A stretch of 64,000 bases of DNA from Silicimonas sp. (GTDB lineage: Bacteria > Pseudomonadota > Alphaproteobacteria > Rhodobacterales > Rhodobacteraceae), in contig JAJEAC010000048.1 of the NCBI GenBank assembly GCA_022824315.1, forward strand, positions 25,973-89,972. The letters run 5' to 3'. Made by a program: the position numbers and the translations under genes. Under the pieces are notes generated by a model. The model was not told the DNA's origin and did no database searches. It was given only the letters and a program-made list of their open reading frames with translations. The stretch's first letter is position 1. The number at the start of each line of letters is the position of its first letter. This document shows positions 23,730 through 31,596 of the stretch, piece by piece.

Positions 23730-25475
23730 TCAGTCGGGAAGCGCGAAGACGTACAGCGCAATCGGATCGTTCGATGGCAGCCGCACCTCCGGCGTCAGTG
23801 ACGCCAGGCGACCGAGGCCCGACGCGAAATTCGCGGTGATCGCAACATACTGCTTGCCATTGGCGGTGTACGTGATTGGGAAGGACTCGAGCGAGTTGGT
23901 CAGCCTGCCGCTTTCCCAGAGCTTTTCGCCGGTCTCGTCGTCGAAAGCCATGAACTTGCGGTCCAGGCTGCCGACGAAGACCAGTCCGCCCCCGGTCGGC
24001 AGCGTCGAACTGGTGATTGGAGGACGCTGGCGGTATGACCACATTGTCGAACGGTCGTTCAGGTTGATGGCGTCAACGCGGCCGATGTTGCCGTCGCTGT
24101 CAGGGACCGGTACGCGAGAGTAGGTCTGACGACCGCCCCCGGTATAGATCTCGCCAGGATCGAGCGGGTTGACCGTGGTGTTTGAGCAGAATTCCACCAG
24201 CGGCAAATAAAGCGCCTGCGTCCGCGGACTATAGGCCGTGGCCTGCCAGGACTTGCCACCCGGGTCAGCCGGGCAGTTGAAGGTGGTCTCGCCGATCACG
24301 GGAATCACGTCAGGGTTGATGGTCTTGTCGCCGGTGTCTGGATCAATCGACAGCACAACGTTTTGCGGCACGGTCTCGACATCCCAAAGGTATTCGCCGG
24401 TGAATCGGTCGAGCGCCTCGATGATGCCGATCTTGCCGACCGTCACCGTCATCTTGCGCTCCTCACCGTCGACCGGCAGGTCAATCAGCATGCGCTCAAA
24501 GACATAGTCGAGGTCAAGCGAGTCGGTCTCGAGATGCTGGAAGTACCATTTCAGCTCGCCGGTACTCGCGTCGATGGCGAGTGTCGCGTTGGTATAGAGC
24601 GCCTCGTTGGTGACTCCGGGATCCGAACTCGGAGGCACCAGCCCAGCCATCTCGATGTTCCACGGATAGACTTGACCAACGCCAGCGAAGAACAGGTTCT
24701 GCTCGGAATCGTAGGATCCCGCCATCCAGGCCGAAGCACCGTAGCGGCTTTCCAACGGCACTCCGTTCCAGCTGTTGCCCTCGGGCGTGTCGCCGCGGGC
24801 GATGGTATGGACGCGCCACAACTCCTCACCGGTGTTGACATCATGCCCGGTGAAGAAGCACCCCCCCGGCTGTGCCCTGCTGCAGCCAGTCATGCCCTGG
24901 ATGATTACGCCATTGGCGACAATCGGTCCGCTGGAAAACCCGAATCCATGCCTGTAATTGGCGACAGTCTTGTCCCAGATCAGATCGCCGGTCTTCGTGT
25001 CGAGCGCGAACAGATGGGCGTGACGGGTCGCGATGATCAGCTTGTCGTCGTAAATTGCCTTGTTGCGTACCCCTCTGATCGCGGCGTCATCCGGCAGATC
25101 GTATTCGTACTCCCAGATGAGATCGCCGGTGGCCCCGTCGAGGGCCTGGATCACGGCGTCGGAATTCTGGATGTAGACGATCCCATCGTGGGCCAAAGGG
25201 GTTTCCTGTGTGCGCCCGGGCGTCATCGCCCACGACCAGGCCAGCCTGAGGTCGCCGACGTTTTCCTTGTTGATCTGATCGAGCGGGCTGTAGCCCCAAC
25301 CGTCGTATGTCCGCCGCCACATCAACCAGTCGCCGTCCGGCGGGTTCAGGAGCATTTCGTCGGTCACGGGTGTGACATTGTCGATTGGGTTGTCCTGCGC
25401 AACGACCGCCTGGGTGGACAGGCTCAAGGCAATCGCCGTCAAAAACAAGATTCCTTTCCGTTTGTTGATGGGCAT
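23730..25475 (-). CDS. divergent PQQ-dependent beta-propeller dehydrogenase
   Basis: A 581-residue secreted protein (signal LTAIALSLSTQAVVA) with the eight-bladed propeller repeats of methanol/ethanol quinoproteins: repeated ALD..TG..W blades (residues 111-121, 157-167, 300-310) and a substrate-side Trp in ASAWMAGSYD. It departs from MxaF, XoxF and ExaA in several places. No vicinal Cys pair exists; the four Cys are isolated and the first is at 198. The metal-ligand Glu of the GxExG block is Gln202 (SRAQPGG), the Asn of the GTGNP block is Gln268 (GVGQVYPW), and the aspartate of the DNLYT block is Glu291 (EALYT). Binding of PQQ with a different or no metal, or a non-catalytic role, is possible. 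It leads the minus-strand operon with two MxaJ-like proteins and an exporter. Confidence 0.82.
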   Translation of the reverse strand: MPINKRKGILFLTAIALSLSTQAVVAQDNPIDNVTPVTDEMLLNPPDGDWLMWRRTYDGWGYSPLDQINKENVGDLRLAWSWAMTPGRTQETPLAHDGIVYIQNSDAVIQALDGATGDLIWEYEYDLPDDAAIRGVRNKAIYDDKLIIATRHAHLFALDTKTGDLIWDKTVANYRHGFGFSSGPIVANGVIIQGMTGCSRAQPGGCFFTGHDVNTGEELWRVHTIARGDTPEGNSWNGVPLESRYGASAWMAGSYDSEQNLFFAGVGQVYPWNIEMAGLVPPSSDPGVTNEALYTNATLAIDASTGELKWYFQHLETDSLDLDYVFERMLIDLPVDGEERKMTVTVGKIGIIEALDRFTGEYLWDVETVPQNVVLSIDPDTGDKTINPDVIPVIGETTFNCPADPGGKSWQATAYSPRTQALYLPLVEFCSNTTVNPLDPGEIYTGGGRQTYSRVPVPDSDGNIGRVDAINLNDRSTMWSYRQRPPITSSTLPTGGGLVFVGSLDRKFMAFDDETGEKLWESGRLTNSLESFPITYTANGKQYVAITANFASGLGRLASLTPEVRLPSNDPIALYVFALPD

Positions 25476-25989
25476 GTTGTATCTCCTCCATTGCCAGCAG
25501 CGCTGCCCCAGAAGTGTGCTTCATCGTTTGAGGCCGCGTCCTGAACTGAATTCCTCCATTGAAGTCGCAAATGTCGGCGCAAGCTCCCCAGCGTCGACGC
25601 GCAACGCAATGCACCGTCGGCCTTCCAAGGCCCTCTTGATGCAATTGCATCCTCTCATGTGTTCAGTGACTGGACCAAGACAATTACACGTGGTCGCCTA
25701 GTCAGTTTCTGCTACGCATCCGCCAGCACGTCGCAAACAGGAACAGCGGCTCGGAGAGGCTGCAGTCCGTCTCAGGAGCCTGTCGCAGCCGTAACCCGCT
25801 CAAGTGTCAGCGGGAACCGTCAAGCCCTTTCGCCGAAGACGTCGAACAGTGAGTTCGGGATCGCTGCCCCGGTTGGACATTGCGCAAGCTCGCTGGTGCC
25901 GTGACAGGATTCATCGGGCCGATCAATCAGGCGAACCTCGAAATTCGCCACTTCGTCGAAGGTGAGATCGGGATAGCTCGCTCCAGCCG
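25476..25989. other. promoter-side interval upstream of the PQQ dehydrogenase
   Basis: About 500 bases with no supported gene. Short frames on both strands show no domain and no good ribosome site. The left end must carry the promoter and leader of the PQQ operon. The right end grades into a decayed transposase. Confidence 0.4.
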
Positions 25990-26560
25990 AGGACAGAACG
26001 GCGGCATGGTCGCTAGACCTCTTGCTTCGATGTCCAGCTCAGCGATTGGATCAGCCTACTCTCGATTTGGTCAGCGATATTGTAGGGCGCCACCATGTGG
26101 CCGGACCTGGACGACGCCGGGGATGCCGACGAGCCGAAGCCGCGGTCATGCCGTGCCCGCACCAGCAGCGCCAGTCGGCGGCAGCCCGCAGCACGGTGTT
26201 CGTGGAACACGTCCAACACGTCCCCTTCGGATCCATCACCGCGACGGCCTTCACCCCGTCCAGTCCTTTCGCCGCCGCGATGCCGTGGCGCAGGCCGCTC
26301 AGCCACCGCCCGGTCTTACGCTCCTCGACCGGACGGCCCTGGCCGGGACGGCCGTCCGGGGCGTCGAAGTCGAGGCTGACAACGCCCAAGGGAACCCCGT
26401 CGCCGGTCACGGCGAAGGTCGTGTGTGGGTGCAGGCCCGGCGTTCCCGAGGCCCCCCTGTTGTGGCCGATCGTCCCGAGCCCGAAGCCGGCGGATCGCAT
26501 GCTTGCGGTGATACCCGTCACCGACACGAACTCGCCCAGGATCCGAGACTTCCCCGGGCG
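25990..26560 (-). pseudogene. decayed IS4/Tn5-type transposase
   Basis: Minus-strand fragments in two frames read as one Tn5-class transposase. They are FGLGTIGHNRGASGTPG, LHPHTTFAVTGDGVPLGVV, KTGRWLSGLRHGIAAA and AVAVMDPKG, then after a frameshift GDVLDVFHEHRAAG and CRRLALLVRARHDRGFG. These match the family's catalytic-core blocks: GLG..GH.G.l.H..LAVt..G.PLG, then V.DRE.D...LF, then LVRa..dR. The Asp-Arg-Glu motif is itself altered (VMDPKGDVLD). The N-terminal domain and the ends of the element are not recognisable. It is a dead insertion at the right edge of the quinoprotein locus, near a tRNA gene. Confidence 0.65.
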
Positions 26561-26632
26561 CACCGCCTCTCGGTCGAGCAGGCGCACGACCTCAGGCAAT
26601 TCGCCTTGTGCTAACCTGCTCAGTTGCCTCAT

Positions 26633-27033
26633 TCTTCCACCCCCAGGACAATCGGTCTTGGTGCAGACGTCTGACCTCGGCGAGCGAAGGGTCCAACTTT
26701 CGTGATGCCTCGAAATTGAAGGTGCGTAGCCGTCCCGATGCCGGGCCCCTTGTTTTTAGACCTCTGGAGGATGTTCTTTGGCTCAGGACCTCGAAATGTG
26801 GATCATGGCATCTCGTGCGCCTTCCATTTGTCCGCCTGGCATGTGCGGTCTCAAAAGGCCCTTGCTTACCTGGCCAAGGCCGCCGCGGCAAAAATAGGAC
26901 CATTTTTCGATGTCAGACGTCTGGGGTTGCATTCTTGATGAGGCAACGGATTCATCGAAAGAAGCGTTTTGCGTGAGGCAATGCGCAAACGGGTTCGCAA
27001 CGTCGCGCGGCGCAATGCAGGCTCTATAGGATC
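26633..27033. other. gene-free interval between transposase remnant and tRNA-Met
   Basis: About 400 bases without a convincing gene. The longest plus-strand frame (26608-26976) is basic and cysteine-rich and has no recognised domain. This probably contains the outer remains of the insertion plus the 3' flank of the tRNA. Confidence 0.35.
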
Positions 27034-27110
27034 TGGTAGCGGAGGAGGGACTTGAACCCCCGACACAAGGATTATGATTCCTCTGCTCTGACCAACTGAG
27101 CTACTCCGCC
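27034..27110 (-). tRNA. tRNA-Met (anticodon CAT, elongator type)
   Basis: A 77-nt cloverleaf on the minus strand, with CCA encoded at 27034-27036. The acceptor stem GGCGGAG pairs with CTCCGCT (one G-T pair). The D-arm reads AGCTCAGTTGGTCAGAGC, the anticodon loop ATCATAA is closed by GAGGA/TCCTT, and the T-arm contains GGGTTCAAGTCCC. It lacks initiator features such as three G-C pairs in the anticodon stem. A lysidine-modified Ile2 tRNA also carries CAT, but this sequence matches alphaproteobacterial elongator Met tRNA in form. Confidence 0.9.
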
Positions 27111-27305
27111 ACAAGAGACGGCACTCGTAATTTGACGCAAGCAAGACGTCAAGCCATTTGGACTTGCCTTTTTCCGGGACAAGCAGGTTGCAGAATGTCC
27201 GTTTTGCAATGGCATTTCTGACAAGTGGATGGCGTTGCTTCGAATTCCGAATGAACGGGGGTTGGATCCCCACGAGCCTTCGGGGACCCTTGGGAGGCCT
27301 GAACG

Positions 27306-28601
27306 TCAGAGGCCCGGATAGAGCGGGAACGCTTTGCAGAGGCGGGTGACGTCGCGCTTGACACCGGATTCGACATCGGCATTACCGGTCTCGCCATTGT
27401 TGGCCAGGCCGTCCACGACCTCCACGATCCAGCGGGCGATCTGACGGAACTCGCCTTCGCCAAATCCACGTGTCGTGCCGGCCGGTGTGCCGAGGCGAAT
27501 CCCGCTGGTCACGAAGGGCTTTTCCGGATCGAAGGGTACGCCGTTCTTGTTTGCCGTGATGCGCGCGCGACCCAAGGCTGCCTCTGTCGCCTTGCCAGTC
27601 ACGCCCTTGGGGCGCAGGTCAGCCAGCATCAGGTGGTTGTCAGTCCCGCCGGAAACGATGTCGATTCCTCCCTTCATGAGCTCGTCCGCCATGGCGCGCG
27701 CGTTGGCAACAACCGCCGCTGCATAGTTCTTGAACTCCGGCCTGAGCGCTTCTCCGAACGCCGCGGCCTTCGCTGCAATGACGTGCATCAGCGGACCGCC
27801 CTGAAGGCCGGGGAAGACGGCCGAGTTGATCTTTCGCGCGATCTCCTCGTCATTGCTCAGGATCAGGCCGCCACGGGGGCCGCGAAGCGACTTGTGCGTT
27901 GTCGACGTCACAACATGTGCATGCGGCACCGGGGAGGAGTGGACGCCGCCTGCGACGAGGCCGGCGATGTGGGCCATGTCGACGTGGAGCCAGGCGCCGA
28001 CTTCGTCCGCGATGTCCCGGAAGGCCGCCCAGTCCCATGTGCGCGAATAGGCCGTGCCGCCGGCAAGAATCAGCTTCGGCCTGTGCTCCAGTGCACGCGT
28101 CCGGACGTCGTCCATGTCGAGAAGGTGGTCCTGCTGGCGAACGCCGTAGGAGACCACGTTGAACCATTTGCCCGACATGTTGACAGGCGACCCGTGGGTC
28201 AGGTGCCCGCCCGAGTTCAGGTCCAGTCCCATGAACGTGTCGCCAGGCTGGAGCAGCGCCAGGAACACTGCCTGGTTCATCTGGCTGCCGGAATTCGGCT
28301 GGACATTTGCGAAACCCGCGCCAAAGAGTTCCTTGGCGCGTTCGATGGCCAGCGTCTCCGCAACGTCGACGAACTGGCAGCCTCCGTAGTACCGCTTGCC
28401 GGGATAGCCCTCGGCATACTTGTTGGTCAGGACCGATCCCTGGGCTTCGAGCACGGCGGTCGACACGATGTTCTCGGATGCGATCAGTTCGATCTCGTCG
28501 CGCTGGCGACCGAGTTCCGATCGCATTGCGGCGAAGAGTTCCGGATCGCGGGTTTCAAGCGCTTCGGCAAAGAACCCGGAGTCGCGGTGCTGGACATTCA
28601 T
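27306..28601 (-). CDS. glyA: serine hydroxymethyltransferase
   Basis: A 431-residue PLP enzyme converting serine and tetrahydrofolate to glycine and 5,10-methylene-THF. Full-length family features are present: [48 protein letters not shown], the PLP lysine in [16 protein letters not shown], and [15 protein letters not shown]. The length is normal (417-434 in the family). The gene is divergent from nadK with about 160 bases between starts and marks the return to core metabolism right of the tRNA. It supplies one-carbon units that the GcvT-like and FAD enzymes of the left end would also feed. Confidence 0.98.
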   Translation of the reverse strand: MNVQHRDSGFFAEALETRDPELFAAMRSELGRQRDEIELIASENIVSTAVLEAQGSVLTNKYAEGYPGKRYYGGCQFVDVAETLAIERAKELFGAGFANVQPNSGSQMNQAVFLALLQPGDTFMGLDLNSGGHLTHGSPVNMSGKWFNVVSYGVRQQDHLLDMDDVRTRALEHRPKLILAGGTAYSRTWDWAAFRDIADEVGAWLHVDMAHIAGLVAGGVHSSPVPHAHVVTSTTHKSLRGPRGGLILSNDEEIARKINSAVFPGLQGGPLMHVIAAKAAAFGEALRPEFKNYAAAVVANARAMADELMKGGIDIVSGGTDNHLMLADLRPKGVTGKATEAALGRARITANKNGVPFDPEKPFVTSGIRLGTPAGTTRGFGEGEFRQIARWIVEVVDGLANNGETGNADVESGVKRDVTRLCKAFPLYPGL

Positions 28602-28764
28602 GGCGACGCTCCCGTGCTGGCATGGCGGTTTCTATATCGATTGACGCGGCCCGGAAAGCGTCGAAACCGGCAAATCGGCGCGATGCGACGTCCTGTCTCG
28701 CAAATTCGGGGACTTGAGTTTGGATGAGACGCGGGCAATCTTGCGGCCAACGGATGGAGGGATC

Positions 28765-29532
28765 ATGCAGTCGGAAAGGTCAGTGTCATTTCGCGCAAGC
28801 GAGGCGGAGGTGGCGCAAGAGGCGCTGACGGACCTGACAAGGCGGTTCGGGCAGACGCCACTGGACGAGGCAGACGTGATCGTGGCTCTTGGCGGCGACG
28901 GTTTCATGCTGGACACGCTGAAGGTCGTGCAGCCCTTGAACAAGCCGGTCTACGGGATGCACCGGGGCACCGTTGGCTTCCTGATGAACCAGTTTTGCAT
29001 GGATGACCTGCCGAAGCGCCTCCGGGAGGCGGAGGAGGCCGTGATCAATCCGCTCCACATGCGGGCCGAGACCGAAGGCGGGAACGCGGAAAATGCGCTC
29101 GCGATCAACGAAGTGTCCTTGCTGCGAGAAGGATCGCAGGCGGCGCGCCTGAAGATCAGCGTCGACGGCAAGCCCCGGCTCGATGAGCTTGTGTGTGACG
29201 GCGTGATGGTGTCCACGCCTGCAGGTTCCACCGCCTACAACTACTCCGCGCATGGACCGATTCTGCCCATCGGGTCGCAGGTGCTGGCCTTGACGGCCGT
29301 GGCGCCGTTCCGGCCAAGGCGCTGGCGCGGGGCGCTGCTCGCGAAGACGGCGACCGTGCGGTTTGACGTCTTGAATCCCGCGAAGCGTCCGGTGATGGCG
29401 GATGCCGACGGTCGGCCTGTCCGCAACGTGACGGCCGTCGAGGTTCGAAGCGAACCGGGTGTTTGCCACAAGATCCTCTTTGATCCGGGCCACGGGCTGG
29501 AGGAGCGCTTGATTCGGGAGCAGTTCGTGTGA
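28765..29532 (+). CDS. nadK: NAD kinase
   Basis: A 255-residue enzyme phosphorylating NAD+ to NADP+. The ATP site VIVALGGDGFMLDTL with the GGDG motif, the conserved GTVGFLMN, the NE/D motif AINEVSLLRE, and TPAGSTAYNYSAHGPI are all present. ATG at 28765 (GGAGG 4 bases before) gives the normal alphaproteobacterial length; an upstream TTG or GTG start at 28714 would add 17 poorly conserved residues. It converges on prpE with paired hairpins between them. Confidence 0.95.
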   Translation: MQSERSVSFRASEAEVAQEALTDLTRRFGQTPLDEADVIVALGGDGFMLDTLKVVQPLNKPVYGMHRGTVGFLMNQFCMDDLPKRLREAEEAVINPLHMRAETEGGNAENALAINEVSLLREGSQAARLKISVDGKPRLDELVCDGVMVSTPAGSTAYNYSAHGPILPIGSQVLALTAVAPFRPRRWRGALLAKTATVRFDVLNPAKRPVMADADGRPVRNVTAVEVRSEPGVCHKILFDPGHGLEERLIREQFV

Positions 29533-29564
29533 CGGTCCCTGGCGCCTGCGTTGCCATGCAGCGA

Positions 29565-29603
29565 ATCACGCGTTCGGCGTGATCGGCCACGTGCGTCGTG
29601 GCC
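29565..29603. terminator. two back-to-back hairpins between nadK and prpE
   Basis: Hairpin 1: ATCACGC (29565-29571) with GCGTGAT (29577-29583) around a 5-base loop. Hairpin 2: GGCCACG (29585-29591) with CGTGGCC (29597-29603), also a 5-base loop. Both have 7-bp perfect stems and they are separated by one base. Placement between convergent genes suggests bidirectional termination. The second stem ends on the last base of the prpE stop codon. Confidence 0.55.
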
Positions 29604-31501
29604 TACTGGTCCTTGGGAAATCCCAGGGTCGCCAGAGCCTCATGAATCTCCTCCAGAATGGCTGGGTCGTCGATCGTCGCTGGCATCTTGAAGTCTTCGC
29701 CATCGGCCATCTTTACCATTACCCCGCGCAGGATCTTGCCTGAGCGGGTCTTGGGCAGGCGATCAACCACGACCGCGAGCCGGAAGGCGGCAACGGGCCC
29801 GATTCGGTCACGCACAAGCTTGACGCATTCCTTGACGATTTCGTCGTCCGGGCGAGACGTCCCGGCATTCGTGCAGAGGAAGCCCAGCGGCAGCTGTCCC
29901 TTGAGCTGGTCCGTCACTCCGATGACGGCACATTCGGCAACGTCGGGATGGGCCGCGAGCACTTCTTCCATGCCTCCGGTGGACAGCCTATGGCCCGCAA
30001 CGTTGATCACGTCATCCGTCCGCGCCATGATGTAGAGGTACCCGTCCTCGTCGACAAAGCCCGCATCGCCGGTCTCGTAATAGCCGGGGAACTGTTCGAG
30101 GTAGCTCTTCCTGAAGCGTTGCTCCGCGTTCCAGAGGGTCGCAAGCGTGCCTGGCGGCAACGGAAGCTTGATCGCGATCGCGCCGAGTTCACCCGGTTTC
30201 ACGGGGAGTCCGCCGTCGTCGAGAATCTGGACATCATAACCTGGCATGGCGACGGACGGTGAGCCGTTCTTGACAGGCAGCGATTCGATTCCCATCGGGT
30301 TCGCCGCGATGGAATAGCCGGTTTCGGTCTGCCACCAGTGGTCGATGACCGGAACGCCAAGGTGATTATGCGCCCATTCGATCGTGTCGGGGTCTGCGCG
30401 TTCGCCGGCGAGAAACAGGATCTTGAGCCCCGAAAGGTCGTAATCCTTGATCAGCTCGCCATTCGGGTCCTCGCGCTTGATGGCACGAAACGCCGTGGGC
30501 GCGGTAAAGAGGATCTTGACGCCGTGCTCCTCGATGACGCGCCAGAACGTCCCGGCATCCGGCGTTCCGACCGGCTTGCCCTCGAACACGATCGTGGTGT
30601 TGCCGTGGATCAGCGGCGCGTAGCAGATGTACGAATGGCCTACGACCCAACCGACATCGGATGCGGTCCAGAACACGTCGCCCGGGTCTGCGTCATAGAT
30701 GTTCTTCATGGTCCAGTTGAGCGCCACGAGATGGCCGCCCGTCGGGCGAACGACGCCCTTCGGCGCGCCGGTCGTGCCAGACGTGTAGAGGATGTATGCC
30801 GGATGATTGCCTTCCACGGGCACGCACTCGGCCGGGGTGACGCCGTCCTGCACCTCATCCCAGTCCAGGTCGCGGCCGTCGATCATCACGGCGCGTGCCT
30901 GTTCGCGCTGGAAGATCACGCAAAACTCGGGCTTGTGCCGCGCGAGCTCAATGGCGGCGTCGAGAAGAGGCTTGTACTCGACGATGCGGCCCGGCTCGAT
31001 TCCGCAGGAGCCGGCAATGACCGCCTTTGGTGCGGCGTCGTCAATCCGGACAGCAAGTTCGTTGGCGGCAAAGCCTCCGAAGACGACCGAATGGATGGCG
31101 CCAAGCCGGGCGCAGGCCAGCATCGCCACAAGGGCTTCCGGGATCATCGGCATGTAGACGACAACGCGATCGCCCTTGGACACGCCCCTTGCGGCGAGGG
31201 CGCCGGAGAGCCGCGCAACCCTGTCCCGAAGCTCGGCATAGGTGATCCGCGACTTTGTGCCGGTCACCGGGCTGTCGTGAATGATGGCGTCCTGGTCGCC
31301 ACGTCCCGCTTCGACATGCCGGTCGACGGCATTCCAGCAGGTGTTGACCAGTCCGTCGTCCAGCCACTCGTAGAGAGGCGCATTCCCGTCGTTCAGCGCG
31401 CGCGTCGGCTTGCGGTCCCAGTCGATGGCTTCCGCGGCCTCAAGCCAGAATGCCTCGGGGTCGGACTTCCATGACGCGTAAACTTCCTTGTACCCCATCA
31501 T
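29603..31501 (-). CDS. prpE: propionyl-CoA synthetase (AMP-forming acyl-CoA ligase)
   Basis: A 632-residue ANL-superfamily ligase that activates propionate to propionyl-CoA through an acyl-adenylate. Markers are the P-loop YTSGTTGAPKGVVRPTGGH, A5 region DHWWQTETGYSIAANP, YYETGDAGFVDEDGYLYIMAR, and the catalytic lysine motif KTRSGKILRGVM near the C-terminus. Length and the FWTASDVGWVVGHSYICYAP block fit PrpE better than acetyl-CoA synthetase (about 650 with a longer N-terminus). It is a stand-alone gene followed by convergent nadK; propionyl-CoA carboxylase genes are not in the window. Confidence 0.88.
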   Translation of the reverse strand: MMGYKEVYASWKSDPEAFWLEAAEAIDWDRKPTRALNDGNAPLYEWLDDGLVNTCWNAVDRHVEAGRGDQDAIIHDSPVTGTKSRITYAELRDRVARLSGALAARGVSKGDRVVVYMPMIPEALVAMLACARLGAIHSVVFGGFAANELAVRIDDAAPKAVIAGSCGIEPGRIVEYKPLLDAAIELARHKPEFCVIFQREQARAVMIDGRDLDWDEVQDGVTPAECVPVEGNHPAYILYTSGTTGAPKGVVRPTGGHLVALNWTMKNIYDADPGDVFWTASDVGWVVGHSYICYAPLIHGNTTIVFEGKPVGTPDAGTFWRVIEEHGVKILFTAPTAFRAIKREDPNGELIKDYDLSGLKILFLAGERADPDTIEWAHNHLGVPVIDHWWQTETGYSIAANPMGIESLPVKNGSPSVAMPGYDVQILDDGGLPVKPGELGAIAIKLPLPPGTLATLWNAEQRFRKSYLEQFPGYYETGDAGFVDEDGYLYIMARTDDVINVAGHRLSTGGMEEVLAAHPDVAECAVIGVTDQLKGQLPLGFLCTNAGTSRPDDEIVKECVKLVRDRIGPVAAFRLAVVVDRLPKTRSGKILRGVMVKMADGEDFKMPATIDDPAILEEIHEALATLGFPKDQ

Positions 31502-31596
31502 TCCCTCCTTCCAGCCAGTGTTTGCTTCACCTGCGCATGTGCAATTCGGCGCAGGATGTCCAGTTGGTCAATTGTCGCGCCCGGGCATTCGCAGGC

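Noticed and set aside
27034..27110. Initiator tRNA (fMet) or Ile2 tRNA
   Set aside because: Anticodon-stem G-C triplet of initiators is absent; the body matches elongator Met tRNA of alphaproteobacteria.
28602..28713. Riboswitch upstream of glyA
   Set aside because: No glycine or SAM aptamer architecture could be recognised in the short leader.
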